Assembly (NCBI GenBank): GCA_013397115.1
Contig: VWZW01004140.1
Coordinates: 1,175,330-1,239,329 of the forward strand
Source: Edolisoma coerulescens
Lineage: Eukaryota; Chordata; Aves; Passeriformes; Campephagidae
Direction of reading: 5' to 3'
DNA: 64,000 nt
Shown here: in pieces, positions 36,701-50,007 of the stretch
Layout of the letters: every line of letters starts with the position of its first letter
Position numbering within the stretch: position 1 is the stretch's first letter
Made by a program: the position numbers and the translations under genes
Notes under the pieces: model-generated
Seen by the model: the letters and a program-made list of their open reading frames with translations, nothing else
Databases searched by the model: none
Told to the model about the DNA's origin: nothing

Positions 36701-39700
36701 CCAAACATTCTTTCACTCCATCTCTCTTACATTTTTGGCTGCAATGCCTAATGTGCAGTTAGCTCAAGTATCAGTATAATTGCACTGTGCTTATAATTGG
36801 ATAAGTATATTTAATACCAATTCAGTTGATCAGAAACTGAATCTAATTTCTGAATGACTTAATGTCATGATCATAATCTTCTGAAGAATCGTATATTTAA
36901 TAAATCAGATTCTCACACAGGCATCTTAAAATTTAAATGACTTGTATAAAAATGGACAATGAATTTATTAGAAATTTTATACTTAGTTAAGCTGCAGAGC
37001 TGAAATCTTGAGGAGGACGCTTATTAAAAATCTTTGCTTCTGAGTATCTGCACTTTCACCTGGGGCTCTGGGAATGCATTACATTTTAATGGAGTTTCCT
37101 GGGCTGTTAAATAGTGTATGCAGCTATACTCATAAATACTCTTTCATCTACCAGCATCAAGTGGAAAGGTGCTTTACAGGGCTTGGCGAGGATGTGGATA
37201 AAGCAATATCATGCACAAGGTATTTGTCTAATTTCTGGAGATGGCATCATTCAATTTCAAGTGTAAAGAGAAGTCTTTAAAGCAAAGACAATTATCTTCT
37301 TAAACTACTGGTAAGACCTTATTTCCAGATGTAAATGTCCAGGAAATGAGCTTTTTGTGCATCTGAATTGCACTTATGAACTTTGACTATTCCAGTGTAA
37401 GGACAGCAATAAAGTTTGTCTGCAGTGCTACCAAAAGTGGGGGGTTTTACACGTGTTTTACACAATCCTCCAAGATTACTGAAGGGAACTATTGAGGTAC
37501 TGTCAGTGAAATGGCTTTTGAAGCCTGTTTCAAATTTAGATTTTTAGAATCTGCCCTTTACTGGGCTATCTCTGCTGCACGTCCATCCCGACTGCAACAC
37601 CAAGGGTGGGTGAGGTTGGGATAAAAAGCTCGGAGCACCTGGTTCACATGTCTCAATGTACCTAGGATTAAAAGATGACTGAAACCATGGTTTATATGAC
37701 AGGAAAGGGCTTCTTATTCCAAGCTGGTCATTCACTATGCTGAGAAATGATTGCTTTTAGATTCTTTCACCTTGTGCCTTTCAAGTCTTAGAAAGAAACG
37801 TTTTAAGTATTTAATGCTTCCTGGCAGAGTTCAGGCATGGTGCTGCTTAAAAGGAATGAGAACTGTGGAGTTGAGAAAAGCTGTCTTGAAAAATATTTTC
37901 CCTTGGAAATGTATTCTAAGTTTCAGCCTTAAACTGGAGGTTATCTATTGCAAAGACAGGGGAAAGGCCTTAGATGATGGAATAGGAATATTTTTCTATA
38001 TGTTTGTTACCAAGCTGGTTTTGTATAGCAAGGGATAGTAGTGCCTGAAACTGTTTCAAAGTGAAGTGCAGAGTGAAAATAAGATGTTGAAATTTCATCC
38101 ATTTTAAAGTTTGGAATTCCTCTAAAATCAAGAACCTCAGCAGAAATTGAGCTGTTCACATCCCGTTATCAACAAATCATTTTCCCCCATCAATGGATGG
38201 AGACTGGAATGGTTCCTGGGGGCTCCTTCAGCATCCCGTGGTTGATGGGCCATTTTTGAGCCCACCTGTGACTTGTCACTGGCTGCAGGTGGCCAAGGAT
38301 GTGACAGGATAACACCCAGGGGAATGAGAGAGGCTGTGATATCCCCTTAAAATCTGAGCTGTCTGTAGAGATAACTGCACTTGTGCTGAAGTTACTCTGG
38401 ATTTTCTCCTCATTTCCATGCTGTCCCTCATTAATAGAGAGTTTGGAATGCTGCAGCTCTGCTAAATGCACGTTCTGGGTCAGGGACTGTAAGAGGAAGA
38501 TTCATGGCTGTAATTAGAGAGGCACTTTGCTCACATGCTCCTGTAGTAGTAGGAAATGTGGTTAAACAGAAGAGCAGCTCTGTATATTTTCAAGAACTCA
38601 CAAGTGCTGTTAGGCAGAGACCGATTTATTCCTGGCACGTATTTACTCTGTGTTTTGCTCTTTGGGCAATGAATTTACACAGAGGAGTCTGGAGGATAAA
38701 AGCAAGCAAATCTTCTCCTTGTTCCCATGTTTCCAGTGTGGTGCAGAGGACAGAGGGGCTTCCAGGGCTCGGTGTTTGCCCCACTGCCCCGGGGTTCTGA
38801 ACAGCAGCCTGGGTATGGCAGCGCAAGTGGTGCATCAAGGGAGAACATGTGTATAAAAATGCAGGCACAGAATAAATAAGCTGAAAAAAAAATTAAAAGT
38901 CAGGTAACAAATGACTAAAATTGAAATCTGTAGGTGACTGTCAGTGCCTCAACCATCAGTCACCTGATGGAGCTTTACAAGAGCTCTTGCAGAGTCCAGG
39001 ATCTGCCCTCCTGAGCTCCCAGTCTGGCTCCAGGGCACCTGGAAGCAGAGCAGCTGGAGACCCACTGTCACTACTGGGGCTGACTTGCTCCTGACACATT
39101 GAATGAAGATCATGGTTTAACTGAAAACAATTTAATCATGTCTTTAAATATCCTTGACATTGCTCTTTAAATGTGATGTGAAACCGTAACGGTCAGCAAC
39201 AAGTGGAAGGGCATTTGTAAGAGACAACCTTGATCTGAGATGTGTATAAGGGTGGAGCTATAGGAATTGGTACAACTCAGTAAAAGTTACTTATACAGCC
39301 ATTCTCTGGGATTAACTTCCAATAACAAAGTTATCAAATTTAGCATGATCTCCCAGTTGCAACACTCACTGCAAGTTACTACCATTGTATTATCAGCCAC
39401 TGAATTTTATTTGCTGATGCTCAATAACAGATGATAGCTATCCTTTTATCTAAATCTGATACGTAACCACTGTGGAGTTGAGCTGATACTTGGCAAGCAT
39501 GGTATCTCAAATATCAAGGAGTTTTTGGAGTCCTGCACAGTGCTGGATCTTTAATTGCACGTGTTCAGAAGCGATTTAAACAAAATATCCATATTGTTCA
39601 CCAAGAATCAACCTACCTCGTTAGATTCTTCTCCCCCCAGAACAGATTTAAGCTATTGGTAATTCTTTTTGGAATCACTTAGAATGCAGATGGGGAGTGT

Positions 39701-42700
39701 GTGTGTGCACGTGGATATTTTTGTCCTTGTGCAGACTGTGGGTAGTGTTCTGTGAGTGCAAAAGTAATATGCATTTTGGGAGTTCAGCACTGAGTTAATT
39801 TACTTCTCTCGGCCTCATTTGGGAAGACTGTTCAGTTAATGGAGTGATTATAAAAATGCCAGTCCAATAAGAACTTAAATTTTTCTCTGGAAAGGGTATG
39901 TCTGTTCTAGTTATATTTGATTGCAACCAGATTGTGTTTAATTTTATTCTGTGTTTGGTGGTGTGGCAAGAAACCAGATTTCCTACCCTTATTTAAGTTA
40001 ATCCTTGTGTTTTATGACCATGAACTTCCAAGAAAATATCTTAGCTGCAAGGAGATCTTCCTCCAAAACAGGAGCCTGAACAGCAGAACAGGGAAAGGAG
40101 AAAGATTGGAAGATTTGTAGTTGCTGGTGGAATTCCTGAAATGGTGTCTGTTGAGACAATATTTTATTCATCACTAAAGCTAATGTGAGTCAGTCAACGG
40201 CTGCTTCTTGCTTAAAGTTCAAACACATTAATTTGAAGTTTGTATAAAAGCTTATTGAGAAAGAGAGGCTTGCTAATGGATTATAAAATAGGTGAGAAGC
40301 AGCTACTTCCAGACAGGTTTTTCTGCCTTGGTTGATGGTTGGAGTAAAACAAAGATGTAATTTAAGTAAGTGTGCAGCTTGAACAGGTATCCATGTGACA
40401 GGATAAAATGCTGAAAGGAAGCAAGTCAATAGAGAGCTCTGACTGATCAAGGCCCCAGTGCAGCAGCTGAAGTAGAATTCAGTGAAAATGCACTATAAAT
40501 ACAGTGTTAGACAAACCTGTTAAGATCCACTGAATAATTAGCCTCAAGAATTTTCAGGTGCTGGAAGGAAAGAAAAGCAACGTTCCCTTTTTTTTAAGAA
40601 ACAATGAACACCCACAAATAGTTTTTACTGACAAATATAACTAAGCACATTCTCAGCAATCATGGCTAATAATTTAAGATGAATTTTTGGAACACAAACC
40701 AGATTATTTTAGGAAAAAAAAATTGTCCTGTGACTTAAAAAATTAATTGAAGCGAAGTAAGGCTTTTTTTATTCTCAGTCTACAAGTATAGCAGTAAGTG
40801 TGTGCTACAAATCTGTGTTTTAAAAAGAAATCTTCATTCTGTCATAGGATGACTAAATCAGGAGTCTGCTTCAATGGTGGAAAGCAATTAAATTTATAGA
40901 TTGAAAGATTATTAGTTAGAATCTTGAGAAAAATTGGTGGGGAATGTCTGTTTAAGGATCTTTTATGGGTTTGATAACCTGTGTTAATTTTACAAGTTTC
41001 ATTACCTTGGGATAGGCAAGACTGAAAATTCGTAGCATAAATCTTGGTGTGTTGCAGCAGACTGGAACTGTCTGAACTTGGAAAGTTTGGGTTCTTTGAA
41101 AAGATGCAGGACTGACTTTTTTTTTTAATAACTGACTTCTTTTGTAGCTTGAAAAAATAATCCAATCAGATTAGAGAGATGTACATATCTCTAATATTAA
41201 CTTATGCTTAAAGCAATAAAATGTTAATATTGAGCTATTGAAATAGTGACAGCTCAGCTGTCAGGAGCAAAAATATGTTCTTGGTATTAAATAAAGGACA
41301 TTTTTGCAAGGCAAGTTAGATGAGTCATCCTTGATTTGGACATATACATTGAAACAAATGACATTTAGTGTTAGTTTTAGGCCTAGGATACTTCAAAGTG
41401 GTTCCACTGATCCGTGGTGGATTATGAGGTACAGAATTAGTAATGAATGTCTGAGCTGGTCTAGGGCCCAAGTGATGAGACGTGGAGGCAAGATCAGTGA
41501 AGAGAAACCTGTAATGATGAATTTAAGAAAGAACTCAGCTTAAACTGACAGGTTCAGGGAATGGAGCTTAAGCACTCATTCCGTGCATATCAGGATCCAC
41601 AATGCTTGCTCTGCTCCGTGGGATTAGGAGCAGAACTGAGAAACTCTGTCAGGCTCTGGCGCACATTTGGGACCAGCACTTTCTGCAGGGAAGTGCTGGG
41701 AGAAGAACTTGTTGTTACTGGGAGGGCACTTGAGGTGTTTCACCTCACAAAGCTTCACCTGTCTGCTACTGGTGATGTTCCTCGTGGATGCCACATGTCA
41801 TCCCTTACTCAGGGGAAGCAGTATTTTGATTATAGCAAGGTTCCTATACAAGGAACATCCAACTACTGATTTTATCCATGCATGGGGGATGTGTGTTCAT
41901 GGAAACTCATCTCAAAGCTGCTTCAAAACCTGTGGGAATAGACATGAAATGCTGAACCTGCAAAGATAGCAAGGCCACAGGGCATATAATTGGAAAAAGA
42001 CTTAGGAAAAAAAACGAACATATATATACACACAAGTATTATGAGTGTCTTCCTTAATGAACTGATAGCACTTGAAATCACAATGCCAGTTTTGAATCAA
42101 GAAGAGCTTTTCTAAACTGCATTCAGGATTTACAAGGATTACACTGATTCAGGGAAAAAAAAACCCCAAACCTATACATATATATTTTAATTCTAAAGAG
42201 AAATAACTTTCATTGGTCTTTTTAAAACTGAAGACAATCTTTCTGTATGCTTCCCCTCTAATCTGGGTTGCCAGGACACAGAACACACAAAAAGAATGAA
42301 ATTTAGTCAAATCTAACAAGAATACTTCAAACCTTGCCCAGGCAGTTGTTACTGGTATCTCAGAGGACTGGTGCCTTCCAGAGTGTAGATCAAACTGTCT
42401 CTGCTCACATGTAAATTTAGCAAGACTGTGTCAAGAGTGAGATGGCAAGACAAGAAACAGAACTGTCCTGTGGTGGGGGAGTCGTTCCTCGACCATGAGG
42501 ACTGACACTTGCAGCAGAAACCAAACCACAGGGATGTATTTGAGGCACTGGAGAAATCAGTGATGTTTGTTTCCAAACCCCACACATCTGGGTGCCTCGA
42601 GAGAAGCACTTCTGTCAGCAGCAGCAGCTGAGAAGCCTGGGATTTGTGTTTAATGTTTGAGTGACTCTCCTGAATTTGTGCGAGGTCTGAGCTCAGTTCT

Positions 42701-43979
42701 TAAACAACTGACATCAGAAAAAGAAGTTATGAGTGCTTTATTTCAGAGTTTATTCTTTATTCCACACTGGAGAATCTGTTCCCCAGTTTCTCCTGGTGTA
42801 GATCCTCTGTTAGCTAATGAGGCATAAAAAATGATCAAAGCTTGCCCTGAAGTTTGAGGAGTCAGAGCATCTTTGTCTCCCTTGCAGAGTCTGAGTTTAA
42901 ATACACCCTGAACACGTGGTGCCCTTTGACTCAGGAAAGATGACTTTTCTCTCTGCAGAAACCTGTTCTTTGAAGATCTGTGGACAGAGAACAAACATTT
43001 GGTTAGAATAATAAAGTACTCACTGAAATTGGCCAGTTGCAAGAGCAGGTTGATGTGCACGTGTCTGATGTCTTCTGCCTTCATCTTTCTGGAACAACTA
43101 GAAAGCACTTAAAGGACTTACTCCTCTCCCTGAGTGAGGAAATTCCAGTGTTCCTGGATTTATTCCATCTTAAAGCAACTCGGCACAAGCTTTACATGTA
43201 CATTTTCATTCTGCACTCTCTCTCACTTCCATAAGAATATCCAATAAGATTTCTCAGGAATTTTCTATATGAATTCTACAGTCTGAAAAATAAGTTACAA
43301 ATGGATTTTTATACAATAAATCCCACACTAGGAGTTACCTTAATGAGCCAAATGCATCTTTTCGAGCCCTGGTAAACCAGAATGTCTTTGGAAGGGATGA
43401 GAATGAATGATCAGAAACAGTGGTGGGTTAATTTGTGGAATTTTGTAGTTCGTAAGCACTGCCTGATCCTAACAGCATTTGTTTCTTTCTTTACTTGCTT
43501 TGCATTTTGTGGGTTTAAGATAAAAATTGATAGGCTAAATCTCAGCTCTCATGAAAGTTTCAGAAGGGATGTTTACTAAAAAGTGTTCGTGCTTTCTGAA
43601 CTTTTGCCCATTTTGTTGTTGTTTGGGGGTTGTCATTGGTTTTGTTTGTTTGTTTTTTTTTTTTTAGTAAATGGGAGAAGTAACCACTTCTTCTAGGAAG
43701 AACGGTGGAGTGGAACAATGAGACTGATGTTCTCATTGTCTCTATCCCTTTCCCACTTTGGGATTGCTGTAAATGCCTGATCAAATTATATCTGCTGCTC
43801 TGTTTCCTGTGTGTGTTTAGAACCGCGGGATAACCGAGGAGGCTTCTCACATCAGTGTTTCTTTATCCCTTTTTAGAAGTATTGTGTATTTTATCTGGTG
43901 AGTCTGCGAGAGTTTGACATTGGATGACTTTATAAAACATTCAACTAATTGGATTTGTTAAAATAAATAAATCAAACAC
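36701..43979. other. Long CR1-free intronic stretch, AT-rich
   Basis: About 7 kb without a recognisable transposon. There is a small TATATATACACACA stretch near 42021 and a T13 run at 43653-43665. Frames throughout are short and unrecognised. Confidence 0.55.
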
Positions 43980-44340
43980 TAATTGGAATGTGCCCTGCCA
44001 TTATTTTTGCTTACTGAATTAGATATTATGGCGTGAAGTTCTTTTTATCATATTTGTGCACTTATTTAAACACCCCCCTGGCGCACACTTCTGCAAATTC
44101 AATTATATATTCAAAGGAGTCATTCAATTTATGCAAGGCTGGTTTACATTTAATCCAGGGGCAAGTCTCAGTAACTGATGATAGGTCTTCTCAAGATTAA
44201 TTAGCATCACTCAGATGAGCAGTGGCATTGTTACAAGCCTGCAGTGTAAAACAAAGGATATTTTATCCTTCTTATGTGAGCCATTATTTGCTTCAATATG
44301 ACCCTTTTCAGGAAGAGAGACGCTTTCTTGTTTAAATTTC
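43980..44340. promoter_or_regulatory. Candidate conserved noncoding element in intron 1
   Basis: A repeat-free AT-rich stretch with homeodomain-type words (AAGATTAATTAGCATCAC, ACTAATTGG just upstream), a TTATGCAAG-like word, and balanced composition. It has the look of a vertebrate noncoding element, but conservation cannot be seen from one sequence. Confidence 0.2.
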
Positions 44341-45057
44341 ATTTTAAGAAAAGGGTTCAACACCACCTGTGTTATCCAACACCATCAAAGCCCTCTCCAT
44401 TCCCTCTTTGGCCCCACTGAGCAACTGCATTTGTTTAATTTTTAGCCAAGCAGGAAAAAGGCTCCAAGAATTGGAATTTGTTTTCCAAAAAATCCTCATT
44501 TTTGTTAATGATTTATGAAGACGCAGAACCCCATTTTTGTGATTGTGTAAATGTTGTCATTTTCCTCAAGCTGCTCTGTGATATGTTGTTGAAATGATAA
44601 CATGCAAACCTGGTAACTAAATTCATCCAGTGGTTGGTCTTCCTTTCCCTTCAACTTGAAGATCCTTTTTTTCAGCATTACTGAATAGCCCTGTTCTCCC
44701 TCCAAGCAGTCAGATTTCAGCTATGGATGATTTTCTGTGGGGATGGGTCTAACCTCTTCCTATCCTTATATTCTGTCATATTTGGGTGTAGCTCATATCT
44801 AAGTACCTGCATGGGTGGGGTGTTTTGGGAAATGTTTAATATTCAGCTTATGCTGACATCAGTGTAAATAACACCTCTGCTGGTTACTCTTCCTACTTCA
44901 GTGAACTCCCAAATTCTCTTTAATTTTCTGAACCTGGCTGCCTGTAAGGGAAGCCACAATGCCACATCTGCCAGCTTCTGCAGAAAAGTGGGGCCCCCAC
45001 TGCTGTCCTTGCTTGGCAGATACGGACACAGGTGGCCAAGGGGCTTTACCAAGGATG
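44341..45057. other. Intronic sequence, nothing specific
   Basis: Unique-looking sequence upstream of a + strand CR1. No feature recognised. Confidence 0.6.
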
Positions 45058-45278
45058 GGATATAAGGAAGAATTTTTTTTCTATGAGGGTGGGGAGGCCC
45101 TGGCACAGGGTGCCCAGAGAAGCTGTGGCTGCCCCTGGATCCCTGGAAGTGTCCAAGGCCAGCTTGGACAGGGCTTGGAGCAGCCTGGGATAGTGGAAGG
45201 TGTCCCTGCCCATGGCAGGGGGTGGCACTGGATGGGCTTTCAGATCCCTTCCAACCCAAACCATCTGTGTCTCTGTAA
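45058..45278 (+). mobile_element. CR1 LINE 3' fragment
   Basis: It starts near GGATATAAGGAAGAATTTTT and continues with the GGGTGGGGAGGCCCTGGCAC block and GGATCCCTGGAAGTGTCCAA. It ends with CAGATCCCTTCCAACCCAAA and a decayed terminal repeat. It is well preserved. The 44843-45259 and 45046-45414 frames on the - strand overlap it and are not genes. Confidence 0.92.
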
Positions 45279-48181
45279 CTGTTAAAGTAACCCCAAAATC
45301 TGTGATATTCTGATACGTTGTGCTGCTTTCACTTTCTGAAGTTTCTTTCCTGTTCCATAATGCAATATGCACTGCAACAGTGTGAAGAGAGGAGTTGTTG
45401 GCTTTTTGGCTCACAAGTCACTGTGGCTCTGGCTCCTAGCTGAGCCTTTATTTCATTTTTAATTCTGCTCTTAGTTGACACACCAGAACAAGAAGCCGGT
45501 GGGCACTGCCCCCCTCTTGGTACCCAGGATTCACACAGGCAGTCTGCTCGTCTGAGCCCTTAAAATTGACTCCAGCTTTTCTCCTTTCCTGCAAATTCAC
45601 CTCCACGTTCCAATTGTGCTGCCTCTAGTAAATTAATCCTTCTGGCTTATTGCCCTGTCACTCTGTGTTTGGAGGTTTCTCCACTAACCTTTTCTTTCTC
45701 TGAAATGTAGCTGTCTTGCTGCGACTTTTAAGGCTCTCCATGGTTTATTCCTTCCTTTCCTATTCAGCTGTACTACAAGGTTGGCTTTGACTTTCAGGCA
45801 AGGCACTTTAAAGCTTCCTCAGGTGTTGTCTTGTATCAGCAGATGCTCCCAATTAATTTCCACAAGTTCTCACTGTGTCCCTTTTTCAGCTCCTCACACT
45901 CCACCTTCCTCAGCGAGGATAAAATCACCTATTTAGCTGATTATGCCAAGCTATTGACAATTACATTCCCAGTTCAATGAGCACTGCTGCCCCATATTTT
46001 CCTACTATTGCTTGTTTTGCTTCTGGGACTTTGAAGCAATTTTCTCTGTGTACAGGAGACCTCGTACAGCAGCTGGGCTCGAGCAGAGAACGTGTTTATA
46101 ATTCCTTCAAAGTAATAGCTCCCAGACAGCCCCACCCCTGTGTGCTGAGCAGAGGGGGGGTTTGGGATGGTTTGTGTCTGAAGTTGTGCTATTAAAGGGA
46201 ATCTTTCAAAATGAGAATGCCCCGTGTGGAGGCTGAGAGCAGAGGATTTGATTTTGCCTCTCGCTCCTGCTCGCTGGGATAAAGGTGACTTTCAGCTGCA
46301 CTGCTCACTCCCACACAGTCCAGGGTGCCTGGATCTTCCCTTAGATTTTTTAATGAGCCTGTTCAGTATTGTAATTTTGAACTTTTTCACCTAAATTAAT
46401 TAAAAAAAAAAAATAAAAGGGAAACAGTTTAAGTGCAATCTTGCTTGTTTTGACAGCGGGGAAGGCTTTACAAGTGCAACAGATTAAAGGCAGGGATTAT
46501 TATAATATTGTAAAATCATGACAACTTAGAAATATATTTGCAGAAGCTACTGAAACAGGTACGTTTTCAAGGGTCATAAAATCTATTAACGGATCTATTT
46601 ATAGTGAAAATATGTATTATATAAAATTTTTAATTTTTTAGGGCAAGTTTGATCTCTTTAAACTTTTCTTTAGCAACAGAGTATTTTGGGGTGTCAGATA
46701 CTCCACCCAACGAACCTTTCTAGAATATACTTGACTCGAAATGTTTGATGACGTTCTGTAGAACCACTTAGAAAACCAGCTGATGTTGGAGTGAACAGAG
46801 AGTCATTTAACAGAATAAGGGACTGATAAATATCAATGACATGAAATATATTTGTAATTTGAGAGGAGTTCCATAGGAACTGAGACAAAGTTTGGGCTTT
46901 CTAGGGTGATAGAGAATATGGGTGAAAACTGAAGAAGTCCTTAATGTCTCCAGTGTTGGGTAATATTTTATTGCAAAGGAACCACGTGTCAGTGATGTAT
47001 CAGCTATTCACTGTGTGAATGGGGGCAGTGCAGCCTGTGGGAAGGAGTGAGGAGTCAGGAACGTCTCTGTCCATACAGCTCTGATCGGTGTCAGGAGCCT
47101 TTGGCAGCTTGGCTGGCAGAGCAAGTGAGTGTTGCCCTGAGCTCTGTGCAGCCATGGCATGTGAGATGTGCCCAGTTGCCTTTGGAGGACTGGGATCTGC
47201 AGAGAAAAATGATCCTTTGTTCCCTAAGAGAAACCGAAAGCTTCATAGAGACATTCTGGGCATGATTCAAGTCCAGAGTCAGGGACTCTGATCCAATGGA
47301 TCCACTAGTGAAATACTTTGGCAGACTAAGTTGGGTGGAGGTGAAGAGGACTGTGCCCGAGGTCGTGAGGGACACCAGTGTAGGGACATCCTAGGGAATG
47401 AGCTGTCTGAGTTTCTCTGTGTGACCCAAGTTTCAAAGATCTGCATTGGAATACAAAATTTCATTCCACAGTTCCTGGATTTCCCTTGATTCACAAGTGT
47501 TCAGGCAGCTGCCAAGTTATTTATGAGAGTTAACTTCTTCCAAGTATTTCAGGAATTTCAGTGAAGATCTTTTAGTCAACAGTCTGGAAGGTGTGAATGC
47601 CAGTCGGCATCTGCTGCTTCTCAGTCTCTTGTTGTTCAGAACCTGCAGGGCCGTGCTCAAAAGTATTGACTTGAAAGACCTCGAAGAAGCTCTTGTGTGT
47701 TCATGGACCACACAGAAATTTGTGTTGTTAAGTTTAGGAGATGGTTAAAGCCAGGTTAAATATAATCAAGGCTTAAAAGCAAAAAGGAGTGAGGCATTGC
47801 TGTAGGAACAGTGATGTCGTGCTTGTTTGTCGTTTGCATTCCTCCTTCCTTTTCCTGTTTTTTTTTTTTTAATATCTTACTTGGAGGTTCATGCAAATAT
47901 TTCTGCATGGGGATATCCTGTATGATTGTCCTTGAAAATAACAGGTTGAAATAAAGGGTACTGATCTAAGAAACAGTAGTGTGGAGGGAAGAAAACAAGG
48001 GCTTCCAGTGGATATAAAACATGGAAAGTACAAAGATATTTTTTGGACATCACCTTTGGAGCTGCATGAAAAATAATGTTCAGGAAATGAGTTTTATTTA
48101 TTTTTATTTCCTGTGTGAGCTCGGGTACAAAATACCTAAGTAAATGACCTGCCACAAAGAGAGAGAATTAATCCAGAAATG
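45279..48181. other. Intron 1 sequence just upstream of exon 2
   Basis: The part at 46340-46640 is AT-rich and repeat-free, with an A run at about 46401-46412. The last 300 bp before the exon show no second exon. No transposon recognised. Confidence 0.6.
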
Positions 48182-48204
48182 TTTCCATTTTTCTTGGTTT
48201 TTAG
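48182..48204 (+). other. PTPRT: Splice acceptor of PTPRT exon 2
   Basis: A T-rich tract (TTTCCATTTTTCTTGG followed by TTTTTAG) ends in the AG at 48203-48204. This fixes the exon start at 48205, which gives the split glycine codon expected for a phase-1 junction. It is a normal U2-type acceptor. Confidence 0.88.
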
Positions 48205-48330
48205 GTGGTTGTTCGTTTGATGAGCACTACAGTAACTGTGGTTATAGCGTCGCCTTGGGAACCAATGGATTTACCTGGGAGCAGATCAATACCTGGGAAA
48301 AGCCAACAATGGATCCTGCTGTCCCAACTG
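48205..48330 (+). CDS. PTPRT: PTPRT exon 2: start of the MAM domain of receptor tyrosine phosphatase rho (partial gene)
   Basis: PTPRT is a single-pass membrane phosphatase of the type IIB family (with PTPRM, PTPRK, PTPRU). It mediates homophilic cell adhesion through its extracellular MAM, Ig and fibronectin III domains, mainly in the nervous system. This exon encodes the N-terminal strand region of the MAM domain. The translation begins GGCSFDEHYSNCGYSVALG and continues through NGFTWEQINTWEKP to DPAVPTG. Cysteine codons at 48210 and 48237 are the first two MAM cysteines, which pair in the family. The exon begins after a pyrimidine-rich tract ending in AG at 48203-48204 and ends at a GTGAGT donor. 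It starts and ends in phase 1 (126 bp, 42 codons), so both terminal glycine codons are split across introns. From memory, PTPRM and PTPRK differ much more in this segment (PTPRM has FDEPYSTCGYS and lacks ALGTNGF), so PTPRT fits best. The open frame extends upstream to an ATG at 48144, but that part is intronic. No frameshift or stop is seen. Confidence 0.93.
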
Positions 48331-48336
48331 GTGAGT
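48328..48336 (+). other. PTPRT: Splice donor of PTPRT exon 2
   Basis: The exon ends in ...ACTG and the intron starts GTGAGT at 48331, which is a near-consensus U2 donor. The reading frame hits a stop within a few codons if read through (GTGAGTAAGG gives G-E-stop), which supports the boundary. Confidence 0.88.
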
Positions 48337-50007
48337 AAGGAGCCTCATCAACAATGATGAGTTGCAATTCTTGGAGAGAATCAGCTGTTGTTCCCATGTA
48401 TGTGTGTACTGGCTCTGGGGACACAAAACAGGGGAGTAGGATTTTATTCAGTGGTAAAAAGTTAATTTTGTGTTCAAAATAATCTGACAACAGAATTCAG
48501 AGATGTGAGATGGCTTTTTGCAACATTTGCCATTGGATATTCTTGCAGAACTGTTTTACATTTCTTATTTTATTTGTAATTTAATAGAGAGGAAATGTTT
48601 TGGATACAAAACTCTTAAGGTTTGGCCAGCTTTTGGCATGTTTCTGGATGAGAGAGGTGTCTGGGGAGGTTCATGTTGGACAGGCCAAAAGAAGTAAAGC
48701 TTTGAAATGTGTGGAAATATTGGACATTCCAGTTACCATTTAGCTCTCAACTGATTGCTTTAAATTCCAATTTTGAGAAGGATAAGAGAGTTCCTAGAGA
48801 ATTAGTTGTGGTAGCTAATGCTTGATTAGGCTGAGACTTGAGACAGGAGAATTTTCATATGCAAAAAAACTATTTCCAGCAGAGAGAATTACCAGAGTTT
48901 CTAATTTATTAATATGTACTGAGTATAGCGTAGACTTCCATGTGGTAGTTGGAATATCCTTAGAAGAGCTCACAGTGGTGACAATTTCCAAGGTTTTTTT
49001 TTCATTGGAAGTTGCCATTATGCTTTGTTATGGGAATGAATTCTCTAGTCCTACAGTGCTGTGGAATGCTTTGTTCACATTGTAAAAGAACTTGATTCAA
49101 GAAAAAACTTCAGAGTTCACTAAAAATCCTACTTTGTCCATGTTGGTTGCCACCTAAAATAGCAATACGAGTCTCTTTCAGGCACACAGTGGCCAACAGA
49201 CCTCACCAGCCAGTTAAGACTTTTTCACTCCTAAAAAAATAATTATTTGTTCTGGTTAGTGCATTGCACTGTGAGAGTATGAGCTGCATGGAAGAAATGA
49301 AGTATAATATTGTTCAAGACATTTTCTTATGCCTGTAATTATTGGGATAAGAGACTTGTAATTGCTGGCTGCCTGGCAAGGACACGGTGTGGAGCTGAGA
49401 TAGCAATAGCTCCCTGCCATAGCCACTGACAGACAGCCCAGAATTCAGCCCTGGGTGCCTGTCAGTAAAAAACCAGCTCAGGAGACACCAGCCTGGCTGG
49501 GCTTCCTCTAGCACTGAAAGCTGTTTAACTTCTGTGGGTTTGAAATCATTTCATCGTTGGAAATTGTTCAGAACAGGAACCTTCAGAGTGTGTCACACCT
49601 GGTACCGCTTGGTTTGGCTGTGGCATCCCCAAAGGAGTTAACTGTGGAAGCTGCAGATTTTTGGCCCTGTCTGTAAGAGTGCATTTCATTATTCTGGATG
49701 TTGTTGTGTTTTGAATGATGGCAGGTTTATCTCTGGGGCTCGTCAGCATTTGGTTCATTGTTGTCCTTATTTTGTGTCCTTGGTAAAGAGAGACATGGCA
49801 GATCTTTGAGTTAACTGATCCCAGAGTTAAGGGATGGGAATTTACACAGTTCTGATGCAATTGAGAATCTGGAATAAAAGGGGAAGGTTTATATGGCTTG
49901 CACTGGATGACTTCAGTACTTTGTCACCTCTAAATGTTAAAGTAAACCCTTCCTGGCCTCCTTAAGGTGTACTGTCATCTGAAATACCCTGGAACCACGG
50001 AGAGATC
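48337..50007. other. Intron 2 sequence just downstream of exon 2
   Basis: Unique-looking, AT-rich sequence. Small frames such as 48822-49085 have no recognisable product. Confidence 0.6.

Larger units (their letters stand above)
1..48204 (+). other. PTPRT: PTPRT intron 1 (3' portion)
   Basis: Everything upstream of the exon is read as intron 1, because exon 2 of PTPRT is preceded only by the signal-peptide exon. I searched the + strand frames for a hydrophobic signal-peptide exon ending in a phase-1 donor and did not find one, so exon 1 lies further upstream. The stretch holds CR1 fragments, microsatellites and two CpG patches described separately. An unrelated gene nested on the - strand cannot be fully excluded, but no - strand frame was recognisable. 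Confidence 0.8.

Noticed and set aside
48144..48204. ATG at 48144 as the true start of the exon 2 reading frame
   Set aside because: The residues before GGCSF are not a signal peptide, and the sequence just before 48205 is a classic polypyrimidine tract plus AG.
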